Source: Bradyrhizobium arachidis (GTDB taxonomy: Bacteria > Pseudomonadota > Alphaproteobacteria > Rhizobiales > Xanthobacteraceae). From it: a stretch of DNA of 64,000 nt. The notes under the pieces are model-generated. The model made no database searches. It had not been told where the DNA came from and was given only the letters and a program-made list of their open reading frames with translations. The translations under genes were made by a program, and so were the position numbers. Positions 9,014-17,205 of the stretch are shown piece by piece. The number at the start of each line of letters is the position of its first letter. Positions within the stretch are counted from its first letter, which is position 1. The stretch spans positions 9,797,001-9,861,000 of the forward strand of contig NZ_CP030050.1 of NCBI RefSeq assembly GCF_015291705.1. The letters are read 5' to 3'.

Positions 9014-9568
9014 TTGAACGCCATCGCCGAACTGAACGAACAGGCCGACCGCTCGCTGCTCATCGTGGAAGACGACAAGCCGTTCCTGGAGCGGTTGTCG
9101 CGCGCGATGGAGACCCGCGGCTTTGCTGTGACGTCGTGCGACACCGTCTCCGACGGTCTTGCGCAGATCGGCAAGGCGGCGCCGGCATTCGCCGTCGTCG
9201 ACTTGCGGCTCGGTGACGGCAACGGCCTCGACGTGGTCTCGGCGCTGAAGAAGAAGCGTCCCGACGCGCGCGCGATCGTGCTGACCGGCTATGGCAACAT
9301 CGCCACCGCCGTGACTGCGGTGAAGATGGGCGCGATCGATTATCTGTCCAAGCCCGCGGATGCCGACGACGTCGTCGCCGCGCTGCTTTCGACCAGCGCG
9401 GAGAAGTCCGAGCTGCCGACCAACCCGATGTCGGCCGACCGCGTCCGCTGGGAGCACATCCAGCGCATCTACGAGATGTGCAACCGCAACGTCTCGGAAA
9501 CCGCGCGACGGCTCAACATGCACCGCCGCACGCTGCAGCGAATTCTCGCAAAGCGCGCGCCGCGGTAG
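9014..9568 (+). CDS. regR: Response regulator RegR (RegA/PrrA/ActR family)
   Basis: DNA-binding partner of RegS, 184 aa. The receiver domain has the acidic pair in IVEDD, the phosphoacceptor Asp63 in VVDLRLGDGNG, and the conserved lysine in LSKPADADD. A short linker leads to the Fis-type helix-turn-helix (NVSETARRLNMHRRTLQRIL), which is highly conserved in this family. The start codon is TTG with a strong GAGAGAGGA site 7 nt upstream. It follows regS by about 100 nt and is probably partly co-transcribed. In B. diazoefficiens the orthologue activates the fixR-nifA operon; here that is inference by family. Confidence 0.95.
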   Translation: MNAIAELNEQADRSLLIVEDDKPFLERLSRAMETRGFAVTSCDTVSDGLAQIGKAAPAFAVVDLRLGDGNGLDVVSALKKKRPDARAIVLTGYGNIATAVTAVKMGAIDYLSKPADADDVVAALLSTSAEKSELPTNPMSADRVRWEHIQRIYEMCNRNVSETARRLNMHRRTLQRILAKRAPR

Positions 9569-9594
9569 TTTTCCGCAACTACCGATCGCTCACC

Positions 9595-9699
9595 GTCACC
9601 CTGAGGTGGCCGCGCAGCGGCCCTCGAAGGGCGACGGCCCGGCTGCATCGGGGCCGTGCATCCTTCGAGGCTCGCTACGCTCGCACCTCAGGATGACGG
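9595..9699. repeat. Palindromic intergenic repeat, family D copy 1
   Basis: Outer arms GTCACCCTGAGGTG and CACCTCAGGATGAC, inner arms CCTCGAAGGGCG and CATCCTTCGAGG. It lies directly after regR. Related copies are at 56602-56727 and 63361-63475. Confidence 0.75.
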
Positions 9700-9711
9700 A
9701 TCGACAGGTAT

Positions 9712-9790
9712 CGTAGGGTGGGCAAAGGCGTGAAGCGCCGTGCCCACCATCTCTAATTGGTGGGCACGCTTCGCTTTGCCCACCCTACGG
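9712..9790. repeat. Long palindromic repeat, family C copy 1
   Basis: A nearly perfect long hairpin: CGTAGGGTGGGCAAAG at the left and CTTTGCCCACCCTACG at the right, with the inner arms GTGCCCACCA / TGGTGGGCAC. A second copy lies at 23327-23428. Confidence 0.8.
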
Positions 9791-9810
9791 CACCTTTGTT
9801 CGCGGCGCCG

Positions 9811-10302
9811 CTATTCCCAAAAATCCGCGTGGCCTTGCGGATCGACCAGGCGGTTGATCCGTAACGCTGCCGCCATCGCGAAACGCACCGTCATCTGCTT
9901 GCGCGTCGGCGCGGGCAGCTTGTGCTCGGGCGCCTCGCACTGCATGTGCGCGCCGTAGGCGTCCGCGACGATCAGGCCGGTATCTCCAGGAAAGATCTCG
10001 CACGGCAGATCCTGCGTGAAGGCGAAGAACAGCCGGTCGCAATGGGCGCGGTATTCGTGCCATTTCTGGTCGGCGCGCAGATCCTCGACCGACGATTTGA
10101 TCTCGACGATCCAGATCTCGCCGCGCTCGTTCAGCGCGACGAGATCGGCGCGCCGGCCCGAGGGCAGCGGCAATTCGCTGATGCAGGAGAAGCCGAGCGA
10201 GCGCAGCAGCCGCGCGGTGCCGCGCGCGATGGCGAGCGCGGTCTCGGACTGGCGACGGTCCGGCGGCGGAACAAGGGCGACGTTGCGGGCGGTATTGTCC
10301 AT
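9811..10302 (-). CDS. mmcB: MmcB-family DNA repair protein
   Basis: Small PD-(D/E)XK-nuclease-like protein, 163 aa. The core reads LPSGRRADLVALNERGEIWIVEIKSS: the D, E and K of the nuclease fold are in RADLV and VEIKSS, followed by the family stretch DQKWHEYRAHCDRLFFA. In Caulobacter the orthologue is a damage-inducible repair protein; the role here is by homology. The gene stands alone between repeats and points away from the GH13 gene at 10574. Confidence 0.85.
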   Translation of the reverse strand: MDNTARNVALVPPPDRRQSETALAIARGTARLLRSLGFSCISELPLPSGRRADLVALNERGEIWIVEIKSSVEDLRADQKWHEYRAHCDRLFFAFTQDLPCEIFPGDTGLIVADAYGAHMQCEAPEHKLPAPTRKQMTVRFAMAAALRINRLVDPQGHADFWE

Positions 10303-10331
10303 GGCGGGAGATTAGCCGATTCCGTTCTGCC

Positions 10332-10481
10332 CGTCATTCCGGGGCGCGACGAAGTCGCAAGCCCGGAATCCATAACCACAGGGAGGAGTTGTGGAGCGAA
10401 GTGGATCACTCCTGATCTTCGCAACACGACTTCCTGCGGTTATGGGTCCCGGGCTCGCGCTACGCGCGCCCCGGGACGACA
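10332..10481. repeat. Palindromic intergenic repeat, family B copy 2
   Basis: Outer arms CGTCATTCCGGGGCGCG and CGCGCCCCGGGACGAC, inner CCATAACCACAGG and a CTGCGGTTATGGG partner with one change. It sits between the divergent mmcB and GH13 genes, so any promoter for either overlaps or flanks it. Confidence 0.8.
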
Positions 10482-10573
10482 GAGAGTGTGAGGCGACGCG
10501 CGGAACCTCCCCTCCCCCACGCACTTATCACGCAGCCGCCACACCTCGGCGGGGACATCGAGGCCGCCCGCGC

Positions 10574-12274
10574 ATGATCGACGATCTCTGGTACAAGAAC
10601 GGCGTGATCTATTGCCTCTCCGTCGGCACCTATATGGATGCGAACGGCGACGGCGTCGGCGATTTCAAGGGCCTGCTCCGCCGGCTCGACTACCTGCACG
10701 GGCTCGGCATCACCACGATCTGGCTGATGCCGTTCCAGACCTCGCCGGGCCGCGACGACGGCTACGACATCGCCGACTATTACAGCGTCGATTCCCGCTA
10801 CGGCACGCTGGGCGATTTCGTCGAGTTCACCCATGGCTGCCAGCAGCGCGGCATCCGCGTCATCATCGATCTCGTCGTCAACCACACCTCGGACCAGCAT
10901 CACTGGTTCAAGGAGGCGCGGCGCGACAAGAGCTCGCCCTATCGCGACTGGTATGTGTGGTCCGACAAGAAGCCGGCCAATGCCAACAAGGGCATGGTGT
11001 TTCCCGGCGTGCAGAAATCGACCTGGACGCGCGACAAGGACTCCGGCGCCTACTATTTCCACCGCTTCTACGATTTCCAGCCCGATCTCAACACCTCGAA
11101 CCCGCATGTGCAGGCCGAGATCCTGAAGATCATGGGCTTCTGGATCCAGCTCGGCGTCTCCGGCTTCCGCATGGATGCCGTGCCCTTCGTGATCTCCACC
11201 AAGGGCGCCAAGGTGAAGAAGCCGGTCGAGCAGTACGACATGCTGCGCGCGTTCCGCGAATTCCTGCAATGGCGCCAGGGCGACGCCATCATCCTTGCCG
11301 AAGCCAATGTGCTGCCGGAAACCGACCTCGACTATTTCGGCCGCGATGCCGACCGCATGCACATGATGTTCAACTTCCAGGTCAACCAGCACCTGTTCTA
11401 TGCGCTGGCCTCCGCCGATTCCCGCCCGCTGGCCAAGGCGTTGAAAGCAACGAAACCGCGGCCGGCCTCGGCGCAATGGGGCCTGTTCCTGCGCAATCAC
11501 GACGAGCTCGATCTCGGACGGCTGACGAAAACGCAGCGCGAGGTGGTGTTCAAAAGCTTTGGTCCCGACAAGGACATGCAGCTCTACGACCGCGGCATCC
11601 GCCGCCGCCTTGCTCCGATGCTGGGCGGCGACCGCAGGCGGCTCGAGCTCGCCTACAGCCTGATGTGCACGCTGCCGGGAACGCCCGTGATCCGCTACGG
11701 CGACGAGATCGCGATGGGCGATGATCTCTCGCTGCCCGAGCGCAATTGCGCGCGCACGCCGATGCAATGGTCGACCGAGCCGCATGGCGGCTTCACCAAG
11801 AGCGACAAGCCGGCCTGCCCCGTGATCGACCAGGGGCCTTACGGCTACCCGCACGTCAATGTCGCAAAGCAGCGGCGCGATCCCAACTCGATGCTGAACT
11901 GGACCGAGCGCATCGTGCGCATGCGGAAAGAAGTGCCGGAGATCGGCTGGGGCGATTTCGCTGTCATCCCTCTACGCGATCCCGCCGTGTTCATTATCCG
12001 CTACGACTGGCGCAACAATTCGGTGCTGTTCGTGCACAATCTCGACGAGAAGCCGCGCGAGATCGCGTTCTCGGCGGGGCTGCCGGATGATGCCGGCGCG
12101 CACCTGATCAATCTGCTCGCGGAAGATCACAGCCACGCCGACAAGCGCGGCCAGCACCGCGTCGTGCTGGAGCCCTATGGCTATCGCTGGTATCGCGTCG
12201 GCGGGCTGGATTATCTGTTGAAGCGGGATGATATCGACGAGCATACGGTGCGAGGGAAGAAGCATCCGGGGTAG
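10574..12274 (+). CDS. GH13 enzyme, trehalose synthase (TreS)-like
   Basis: Glycoside hydrolase family 13 protein, 566 aa, probably a maltose-trehalose isomerase or close relative. The TIM-barrel motifs are present: DLVVNHTSDQHHWF, the nucleophile Asp in GFRMDAVPF, the acid/base Glu in ILAEANV and the third Asp in LRNHDELD. The stretch GIRRRLAPML and the GTPVIRYGDEIAMGDDL block are characteristic of TreS rather than of oligo-1,6-glucosidases. The ATG at 10574 (MIDDLWYKNG) is chosen since the frame upstream lies in repeat DNA. There is no maltokinase fusion. Family-B repeats flank both ends. Confidence 0.85.
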   Translation: MIDDLWYKNGVIYCLSVGTYMDANGDGVGDFKGLLRRLDYLHGLGITTIWLMPFQTSPGRDDGYDIADYYSVDSRYGTLGDFVEFTHGCQQRGIRVIIDLVVNHTSDQHHWFKEARRDKSSPYRDWYVWSDKKPANANKGMVFPGVQKSTWTRDKDSGAYYFHRFYDFQPDLNTSNPHVQAEILKIMGFWIQLGVSGFRMDAVPFVISTKGAKVKKPVEQYDMLRAFREFLQWRQGDAIILAEANVLPETDLDYFGRDADRMHMMFNFQVNQHLFYALASADSRPLAKALKATKPRPASAQWGLFLRNHDELDLGRLTKTQREVVFKSFGPDKDMQLYDRGIRRRLAPMLGGDRRRLELAYSLMCTLPGTPVIRYGDEIAMGDDLSLPERNCARTPMQWSTEPHGGFTKSDKPACPVIDQGPYGYPHVNVAKQRRDPNSMLNWTERIVRMRKEVPEIGWGDFAVIPLRDPAVFIIRYDWRNNSVLFVHNLDEKPREIAFSAGLPDDAGAHLINLLAEDHSHADKRGQHRVVLEPYGYRWYRVGGLDYLLKRDDIDEHTVRGKKHPG

Positions 12275-12288
12275 ATGCGGCCGCCTGC

Positions 12289-12444
12289 GTCATTCCGGGG
12301 CGCGCCACTCGGCGCGAGCCCGGAATCCATAACCACGGGCAGGAGTGTGGCGCGAGCAGGTCACTCCGAGTCTTCGCCAAACTGCTCCCTGTGGTTATGG
12401 GTCCCGGATCGGCGCGCCGCTTCGCTGCGCTTGTCCGGGACGAC
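12289..12444. repeat. Palindromic intergenic repeat, family B copy 3
   Basis: Outer GTCATTCCGGGGCGCG and CGGGACGAC arms, inner CCATAACCACGGG and CCTGTGGTTATGG. It lies between two convergent GH13 genes, where it may serve as a bidirectional terminator. Confidence 0.75.
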
Positions 12445-12446
12445 GG

Positions 12447-14045
12447 CTAGCGCGGCGCGACGATCACCCCTTCATTCCCGCGCAAATCGAGCACGCCTTC
12501 GAGCCGCTCGCCCTCGCGATCCAGGAACGTCGACAGCACAATCTCGCTGCCGAACCGGATCGCGCTCGTCGTCACCGCGATCGGCTCGCGGCCGAGATTG
12601 AGCGCCACGATGATCGCCTTGCCCTCGGCGGCGCGGCGGTAGATCAGGAGATCGCCTTGCGCGGCGATCGGGTGATAGTCGCCCGACACCAATGGCTGAC
12701 ATGTCCGCCGGAAGGCGATCAGGCGCCGGTACAGGCTGAGGATCGAACGCGGATCGGCCTCGAGATCGACGACGTTCTCGCGGATGTGATCCTCGGGCAG
12801 CGGCAGCCATGGCCTTGCTTCCGAGAAGCCGGCGTAGTTCGACGAGTCCCATTGCATCGGCGTGCGGCAGCCGTCGCGCCCGACGCCCAGGCCAGGCACG
12901 TTCTTCTCGAAGGGATCCTGCACGTCCTCCGGCGCGATCGCGAGCTGATGCATGCCGATCTCGTCGCCGTAATAGAGCGTCGGCGTGCCGCGCAGGGTCA
13001 GGAGCAGCATGGCGGCGACGCGGGCCTGCTCAGGCCCGACGCGGCTTGCGACACGCGGACGGTCGTGATTGCCGAGCACCCAGTTCGGCCAGGCGCGCTT
13101 CGGCAGCGCCTTCTCGTAATCCTCGACGATCGTCTCGATCGAGCGCGCGCTCCAGAAGGTCGAGAGCAGCGCGAAATTGAACGGCATCTGCGCGCCGGTG
13201 AGGTCGTTGCCGTAATAGGCCATCAGGCGATGCAGCGGCAGGTAGATCTCGCCGATCAGCACGCGCGCCGCATACGCATCGGTGACGCGCCGCATCTGCG
13301 CGATCACCTCATGCACCTCGTCCTGGTCGGTGGAATATTGGGTGAGGATCTTCTCGTTCGGCGGCCGGCCCTCGACGTAATGCGGGTTCGGCGGATTGTC
13401 GCGGAACTCAGAATCCTTGATCAGGTGCCAGATCACGTCGACGCGAAAGCCGTCGACGCCCTTCTCCAGCCAGAACCGCATCACGTCGTAGATCGCGGTG
13501 CGCACCTCGGGATTGCGCCAGTTGAGGTCCGGCTGCTGGGCCAGGAAGGCGTGGTAGTAGTACTGACCTGTGGTCTCGTCGAGGGCCCACGCGCTGCCGC
13601 CGAACTCGGACAGCCAGTTGTTCGGCACGCCGCCGTCCGGCTTCGGGTCGCGCCAGATGTACCAGTCACGTTTGGGATTGTCGCGCGAGGACCGGCTCTC
13701 GATGAACCACGGATGCTGGTCCGAGGTATGGTTCGGTACGAGATCGAGGATCAGCTTCAAGCCGTTGTCATGCGCGGCCGCGAGCAACGTATCGAAATCC
13801 GCCATCGTGCCGAACAGCGGCTCGATGCCGGTATAGTCGGAGATGTCGTAGCCGAAATCGGCCATCGGCGAAGGAAAGATCGGCGACAGCCAGATCGCGT
13901 CGACGCCGAGCGATTTCACGTAAGGCAGCCGGCGCAGGATGCCGGCGAGGTCGCCGACGCCGTCGCCGTTGCTGTCCTGAAACGAGCGCGGGTAGATCTG
14001 ATAGAAGATGCCGTCGCGCCACCAATTGTCGCCGCCCTGTGCCAT
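12447..14045 (-). CDS. GH13 alpha-glucosidase (oligo-1,6-glucosidase type)
   Basis: Cytoplasmic exo-alpha-glucosidase, 532 aa, splitting glucose from short alpha-glucosides. Motifs: DLVPNHTSDQHPWF, the nucleophile Asp in GFRVDVIWHL, the acid/base Glu in LIGEIYLP, and the final Asp in LGNHDRPR. The C-terminal beta domain is complete. No signal peptide is seen. It converges with the TreS-like gene at 10574-12274, which suggests a small locus for trehalose, maltose or sucrose use. Confidence 0.9.
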   Translation of the reverse strand: MAQGGDNWWRDGIFYQIYPRSFQDSNGDGVGDLAGILRRLPYVKSLGVDAIWLSPIFPSPMADFGYDISDYTGIEPLFGTMADFDTLLAAAHDNGLKLILDLVPNHTSDQHPWFIESRSSRDNPKRDWYIWRDPKPDGGVPNNWLSEFGGSAWALDETTGQYYYHAFLAQQPDLNWRNPEVRTAIYDVMRFWLEKGVDGFRVDVIWHLIKDSEFRDNPPNPHYVEGRPPNEKILTQYSTDQDEVHEVIAQMRRVTDAYAARVLIGEIYLPLHRLMAYYGNDLTGAQMPFNFALLSTFWSARSIETIVEDYEKALPKRAWPNWVLGNHDRPRVASRVGPEQARVAAMLLLTLRGTPTLYYGDEIGMHQLAIAPEDVQDPFEKNVPGLGVGRDGCRTPMQWDSSNYAGFSEARPWLPLPEDHIRENVVDLEADPRSILSLYRRLIAFRRTCQPLVSGDYHPIAAQGDLLIYRRAAEGKAIIVALNLGREPIAVTTSAIRFGSEIVLSTFLDREGERLEGVLDLRGNEGVIVAPR

Positions 14046-14217
14046 GCCGGAGGTACCACCCGATATTCTGCCCTGCGCGAGAGAACGCGGCAGGAACGCC
14101 CCGGTTCAAACTGGCAAGGCAATTGGGACGGCCGTGTGACGTTTGGTGCGGCTGTTCCCCCGCCGCTCGCACGAATCTTTTGCTTGGCGGCATGGCAAAA
14201 ATCGGCATTGTGGCGCC

Positions 14218-14898
14218 ATGACCGAGCAAAATGACACCCAAGACTCCTCGCAAGCCAAGGCGGGCGCGATCATCGTTCCTGTGACGCTGTTCGAGCAGAA
14301 CTGCACCATCATCTGGGACGAGCCCGGCAAGAAGGCCGTGGTGATCGATCCCGGCGGCGACGTGCCGAAGATCCTGGACGCGATCAAGCAGACCGGCGTC
14401 ACCGTCGAGAAGATCTGGCTGACCCACGGCCATATCGACCATGTCGGCGGCGCGGCGGAGCTGCGCGATGCGCTGAAGGTGCCGATCGAGGGCCCGCATC
14501 AGGCCGACAAGTTCCTGCTCGACAATGTCGTCGAGAGCGGTGCACGCTTCGGCATGACCGGGGTCCGCAACTTCGCGCCGGACCGCTGGCTCGACGAGGG
14601 CGACACCGTCTCGATCGGCGGCCTCTCCTTCGACATCTTCCACTGCCCCGGCCATTCGCCCGGCAGCGTGGTGTTCTTCAACAAGGAATTGCGGTTCGCC
14701 CATGTCGGTGACGTCTTGTTTGCGGGCTCGGTCGGACGCACCGATCTGCCCGGCGGCAGTCACCCCACGCTGATCGATTCGATCAAGACAAAGCTCTTGC
14801 CGCTCGGCGACGATGTCGGCTTCATCTGCGGCCATGGCGCCGGCTCGAGCATCGGCCAGGAGCGGATGACCAATCCGTTCATCACCGGCGAGATGTGA
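14218..14898 (+). CDS. MBL-fold metallo-hydrolase (YcbL/glyoxalase II-like)
   Basis: Metallo-beta-lactamase-fold hydrolase, 226 aa. The metal motif is THGHIDHVGGAAEL, with further ligands in CPGHSPGS, HVGDVLF and a C-terminal CGHGAGSS. Size and motif spacing fit small glyoxalase-II-like hydrolases of the YcbL group, which act on thioesters. The ATG at 14218 (MTEQND) is chosen; no strong ribosome site is visible, and an in-frame extension reaches 14143. Confidence 0.88.
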   Translation: MTEQNDTQDSSQAKAGAIIVPVTLFEQNCTIIWDEPGKKAVVIDPGGDVPKILDAIKQTGVTVEKIWLTHGHIDHVGGAAELRDALKVPIEGPHQADKFLLDNVVESGARFGMTGVRNFAPDRWLDEGDTVSIGGLSFDIFHCPGHSPGSVVFFNKELRFAHVGDVLFAGSVGRTDLPGGSHPTLIDSIKTKLLPLGDDVGFICGHGAGSSIGQERMTNPFITGEM

Positions 14899-14901
14899 AC
14901 G

Positions 14902-15270
14902 TTACTCCGCCGCATCGGCGAACGTCGCGGCCTCGCCGAGATTGCGCTCGCCCCACTCACGAATGGCGGCCACGACGGGCACGAAACTCTTGCCCTTGCG
15001 CGTGAGGCGATACTCGACCTTGGGCGGCACCTCGCCAAAGTCCTTGCGGTCAATGAGACCGCTCTCCGTCAGCGCCTTCAATTCGCGGCTGAGCACGCGC
15101 GGGGTGATCTCGGCGCTGCCGCTGGCGCCGCGCAGCAGGCCGCTCCTGATCTCGCCATAGCGGCGCGGGCCGTCCTTGAGGTCCCAGACGATGCGCAGCT
15201 TGTACTTGCCGCTGATCATTTTTTGAAACGCCGCAACCGGACAGGTGCGCGCCGGATTGGCCTTTGCCAT
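14902..15270 (-). CDS. HxlR-family transcriptional regulator
   Basis: Winged-helix regulator, 122 aa, starting MAKANPARTCPVAAFQKMISG. The HxlR layout is clear: an N-terminal cysteine (Cys10), then KYKLRIVWDLKDGPRRYGEIR, the recognition part ITPRVLSRELKALTESGLI, and the wing VEYRLTRKGKSFVPV. The cysteine may make it thiol- or quinone/aldehyde-responsive, as for HypR and related proteins. GGAGG lies just ahead of the ATG at 15270; the longer frame to 15612 is rejected. It is transcribed away from the gene at 15409 and probably controls it. Confidence 0.9.
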   Translation of the reverse strand: MAKANPARTCPVAAFQKMISGKYKLRIVWDLKDGPRRYGEIRSGLLRGASGSAEITPRVLSRELKALTESGLIDRKDFGEVPPKVEYRLTRKGKSFVPVVAAIREWGERNLGEAATFADAAE

Positions 15271-15324
15271 GTCGTCTCCTCCATGCCAGCCAGCTTGCGG
15301 CAGGATAGGAGCGACGGCGAAAAA

Positions 15325-15351
15325 GTCCATACTATCAATTTTGTCCATACT
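15325..15351. promoter_or_regulatory. Direct repeats, probable HxlR operator
   Basis: GTCCATACT occurs twice, at 15325-15333 and 15343-15351, exactly 18 bp apart. Both copies lie in the 138-bp region between the divergent HxlR gene and the gene at 15409. The spacing would place both on nearly the same DNA face for a dimer pair. Confidence 0.6.
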
Positions 15352-15408
15352 TGCGGGATCGCTCCCAGGGCGCAGATGATGACGCACAGGACGAACAGGG
15401 AGCGTCAC

Positions 15409-15711
15409 ATGAAGCACTTCATGATCAAGTACCAGTTCAGGAACGGCACGACGGAAGAATGGCACCGCGAGATCGGCCGCTTCATCAAGGCGATCGACGG
15501 CGATCCGGAGCTGAAAGGGCGGATCGGCTATCGCGTCCTCAAGAACCGCGACGACGGCCAGTATTTCCACCTCGCCAGCGTGACCGACGATGCCGCGCAA
15601 AAGACGCTGCAATCGCGGGAGTTCTTCAGGGCCTATCAGGAGATGACAAGGAAGGTCGCCGGCGGCGAGGTGACGGCGACGCCGATCGAGATGATCGACG
15701 CGACGAAGTAG
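15409..15711 (+). CDS. Small conserved protein, probable antibiotic-biosynthesis-monooxygenase-like fold
   Basis: 100 aa, starting MKHFMIKYQFRNGT, with AGGGAG upstream of the ATG. The alternating strand-helix pattern (a KHFMIKYQF strand, an EEWHREIGRFIKAI helix, YRVLKN, then KTLQSREFFRAYQEM) suggests a dimeric ferredoxin-like (ABM/NIPSNAP-type) fold. That assignment rests on pattern only. It faces the HxlR gene across an operator-bearing region, the usual arrangement for an HxlR target coping with an electrophile or quinone. Confidence 0.75.
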   Translation: MKHFMIKYQFRNGTTEEWHREIGRFIKAIDGDPELKGRIGYRVLKNRDDGQYFHLASVTDDAAQKTLQSREFFRAYQEMTRKVAGGEVTATPIEMIDATK

Positions 15712-15724
15712 CTGTGAACTCCGC

Positions 15725-15880
15725 TGTCGTCCCGGACAAGCGCCGCGAAGCGGAGCGCTGATCCGGGACCCATAACCACAGGGAGACGTGGTTACGAGGA
15801 CTCGGAGTTATCTTCTCGCGCCAAACTGCGGCCTGTGGTTATGGGTCCCGGGTTCGCGCTTCGCGCGCCCCGGGACGACA
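15725..15880. repeat. Palindromic intergenic repeat, family B copy 4
   Basis: Outer TGTCGTCCCGG and CGGGACGACA arms, inner CCATAACCACAGG and CCTGTGGTTATGG, in the gap between two convergent genes. Confidence 0.8.
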
Positions 15881-15892
15881 GCGGGGGCTGGC

Positions 15893-17065
15893 TTACTTCA
15901 TCAACCCCGCCGCCGTCAGCGCGCGAGTGATGATCTGGCCGAGATCGAAGCTGCGGGATTTCTCGCGCTTGGGCTCGGGTTGTTCGGCGACGGCGGCGCG
16001 GATCGAGCGGGCGAGATGCGGCGCGGGGGTCAGCGCCGGCTTCGCCGTTGCGGGCTTTGCCTCCGCTGTCTTCGCAGCGTCCGGAATCCAGCCGGTCAGG
16101 CCGAAGAATTTTGCGATGTGATAGGACGAGGAGATGCCGGCCTCGATCAGGAACGCACCTTCGATGCCGTAGCGCTGGTCGTTGTCGGCTAGCCCAAGCG
16201 GCGTGCCATGCGCCATGTCGGTGATGGCGTAGGATTCGACCAGCGTCTCGCCGTCCTTGTTCCACCAGGCCTGGCGCGGATAGCCGTCGACATTGGTCTC
16301 GGCCATCGGCACGGCGGGCAGGTCATGCAGATCGAGCCATTGCTTGACGATCTCGTTGGCATTGCCGGGATTGACGGTGCGGTCGGCGCTGCCGTGCCAC
16401 ACAGACATCTTTGGCCACGGCCCGCGATGATCCGAGGCATTGCGGACGAGATCGCCGAGCGCGCGCGCGGGGCGCACCGGCGAATGAAACATGCCGTCCA
16501 GCGCCTCGCGCAAATTCGAGGCGATGCCATATGGCAGGCCGGCAATGACAGCGCCGGCTGCGAAAACTTCCGGATAGGTTGCAAGCATCACCGAGGTCAT
16601 GCCGCCGCCGGCAGAGAGACCCGTGATGAAGATGCGCCTGGCATCGATGCGATGCGTCGCGGCCATGTGCGCGATCATCTCGCGGATCGAACGCGCCTCG
16701 CCGCTGTCCCGCGCGGTGTCTTCCGGATTGAACCAGTTGAAGCAGGTGTTGCCGTTGTTGACGCGCTGCTGCTCGGGCATCAGCAGCGCGAAGCCATAGT
16801 GCTTCGCGAGCGTCGACCAGCCTGCGCCGAGATCATAGCCGGCCGCGGTCTGGCCGCAGCCATGCAGCACGACGACGAGCGCGCGCGGCTTCTGCAGCTG
16901 CGCCGGCACGAACGCGAACATGCGCAAGTTTCCGGGATTGGCGCCGAAGTCCGTGACTTCTTGCAGCGGGCTGGATGAATCAACGCTGCGGCCGAACTCG
17001 GCAAAGCGCAGACCGTCCAGCTTCGGCAGACGTCTCAACAGATCGACATTTCTGGCTAACGACAC
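15893..17065 (-). CDS. PHB-depolymerase-family esterase (LpqC-like)
   Basis: Alpha/beta hydrolase of the extracellular PHB depolymerase/feruloyl-esterase superfamily, 390 aa. The oxyanion segment is VVVLHGCGQTAAGYD, the nucleophile serine lies in GLSAGGGMT, and the late histidine is in DMAHGTPLG. The last 60 residues are Ala/Pro-rich and may be a linker or surface tail. No classical signal peptide is seen. A GTG at 17065 with AGGAAG five bases upstream is preferred over a TTG at 17092. It may act on short-chain hydroxyalkanoate or phenolic esters. Confidence 0.85.
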   Translation of the reverse strand: MSLARNVDLLRRLPKLDGLRFAEFGRSVDSSSPLQEVTDFGANPGNLRMFAFVPAQLQKPRALVVVLHGCGQTAAGYDLGAGWSTLAKHYGFALLMPEQQRVNNGNTCFNWFNPEDTARDSGEARSIREMIAHMAATHRIDARRIFITGLSAGGGMTSVMLATYPEVFAAGAVIAGLPYGIASNLREALDGMFHSPVRPARALGDLVRNASDHRGPWPKMSVWHGSADRTVNPGNANEIVKQWLDLHDLPAVPMAETNVDGYPRQAWWNKDGETLVESYAITDMAHGTPLGLADNDQRYGIEGAFLIEAGISSSYHIAKFFGLTGWIPDAAKTAEAKPATAKPALTPAPHLARSIRAAVAEQPEPKREKSRSFDLGQIITRALTAAGLMK

Positions 17066-17205
17066 GGCAACTTCCTGATGGGCGAATCTCAACGTTCACC
17101 CAAACCAAATAGTTGCTGCGGTGCAAAATAAAAAGGCCGTGCGCTGTCAATCACCCGAAATCACGCAAATACCCGCAGGAATCCGCACGTATTAACCGCA
17201 CTGCC

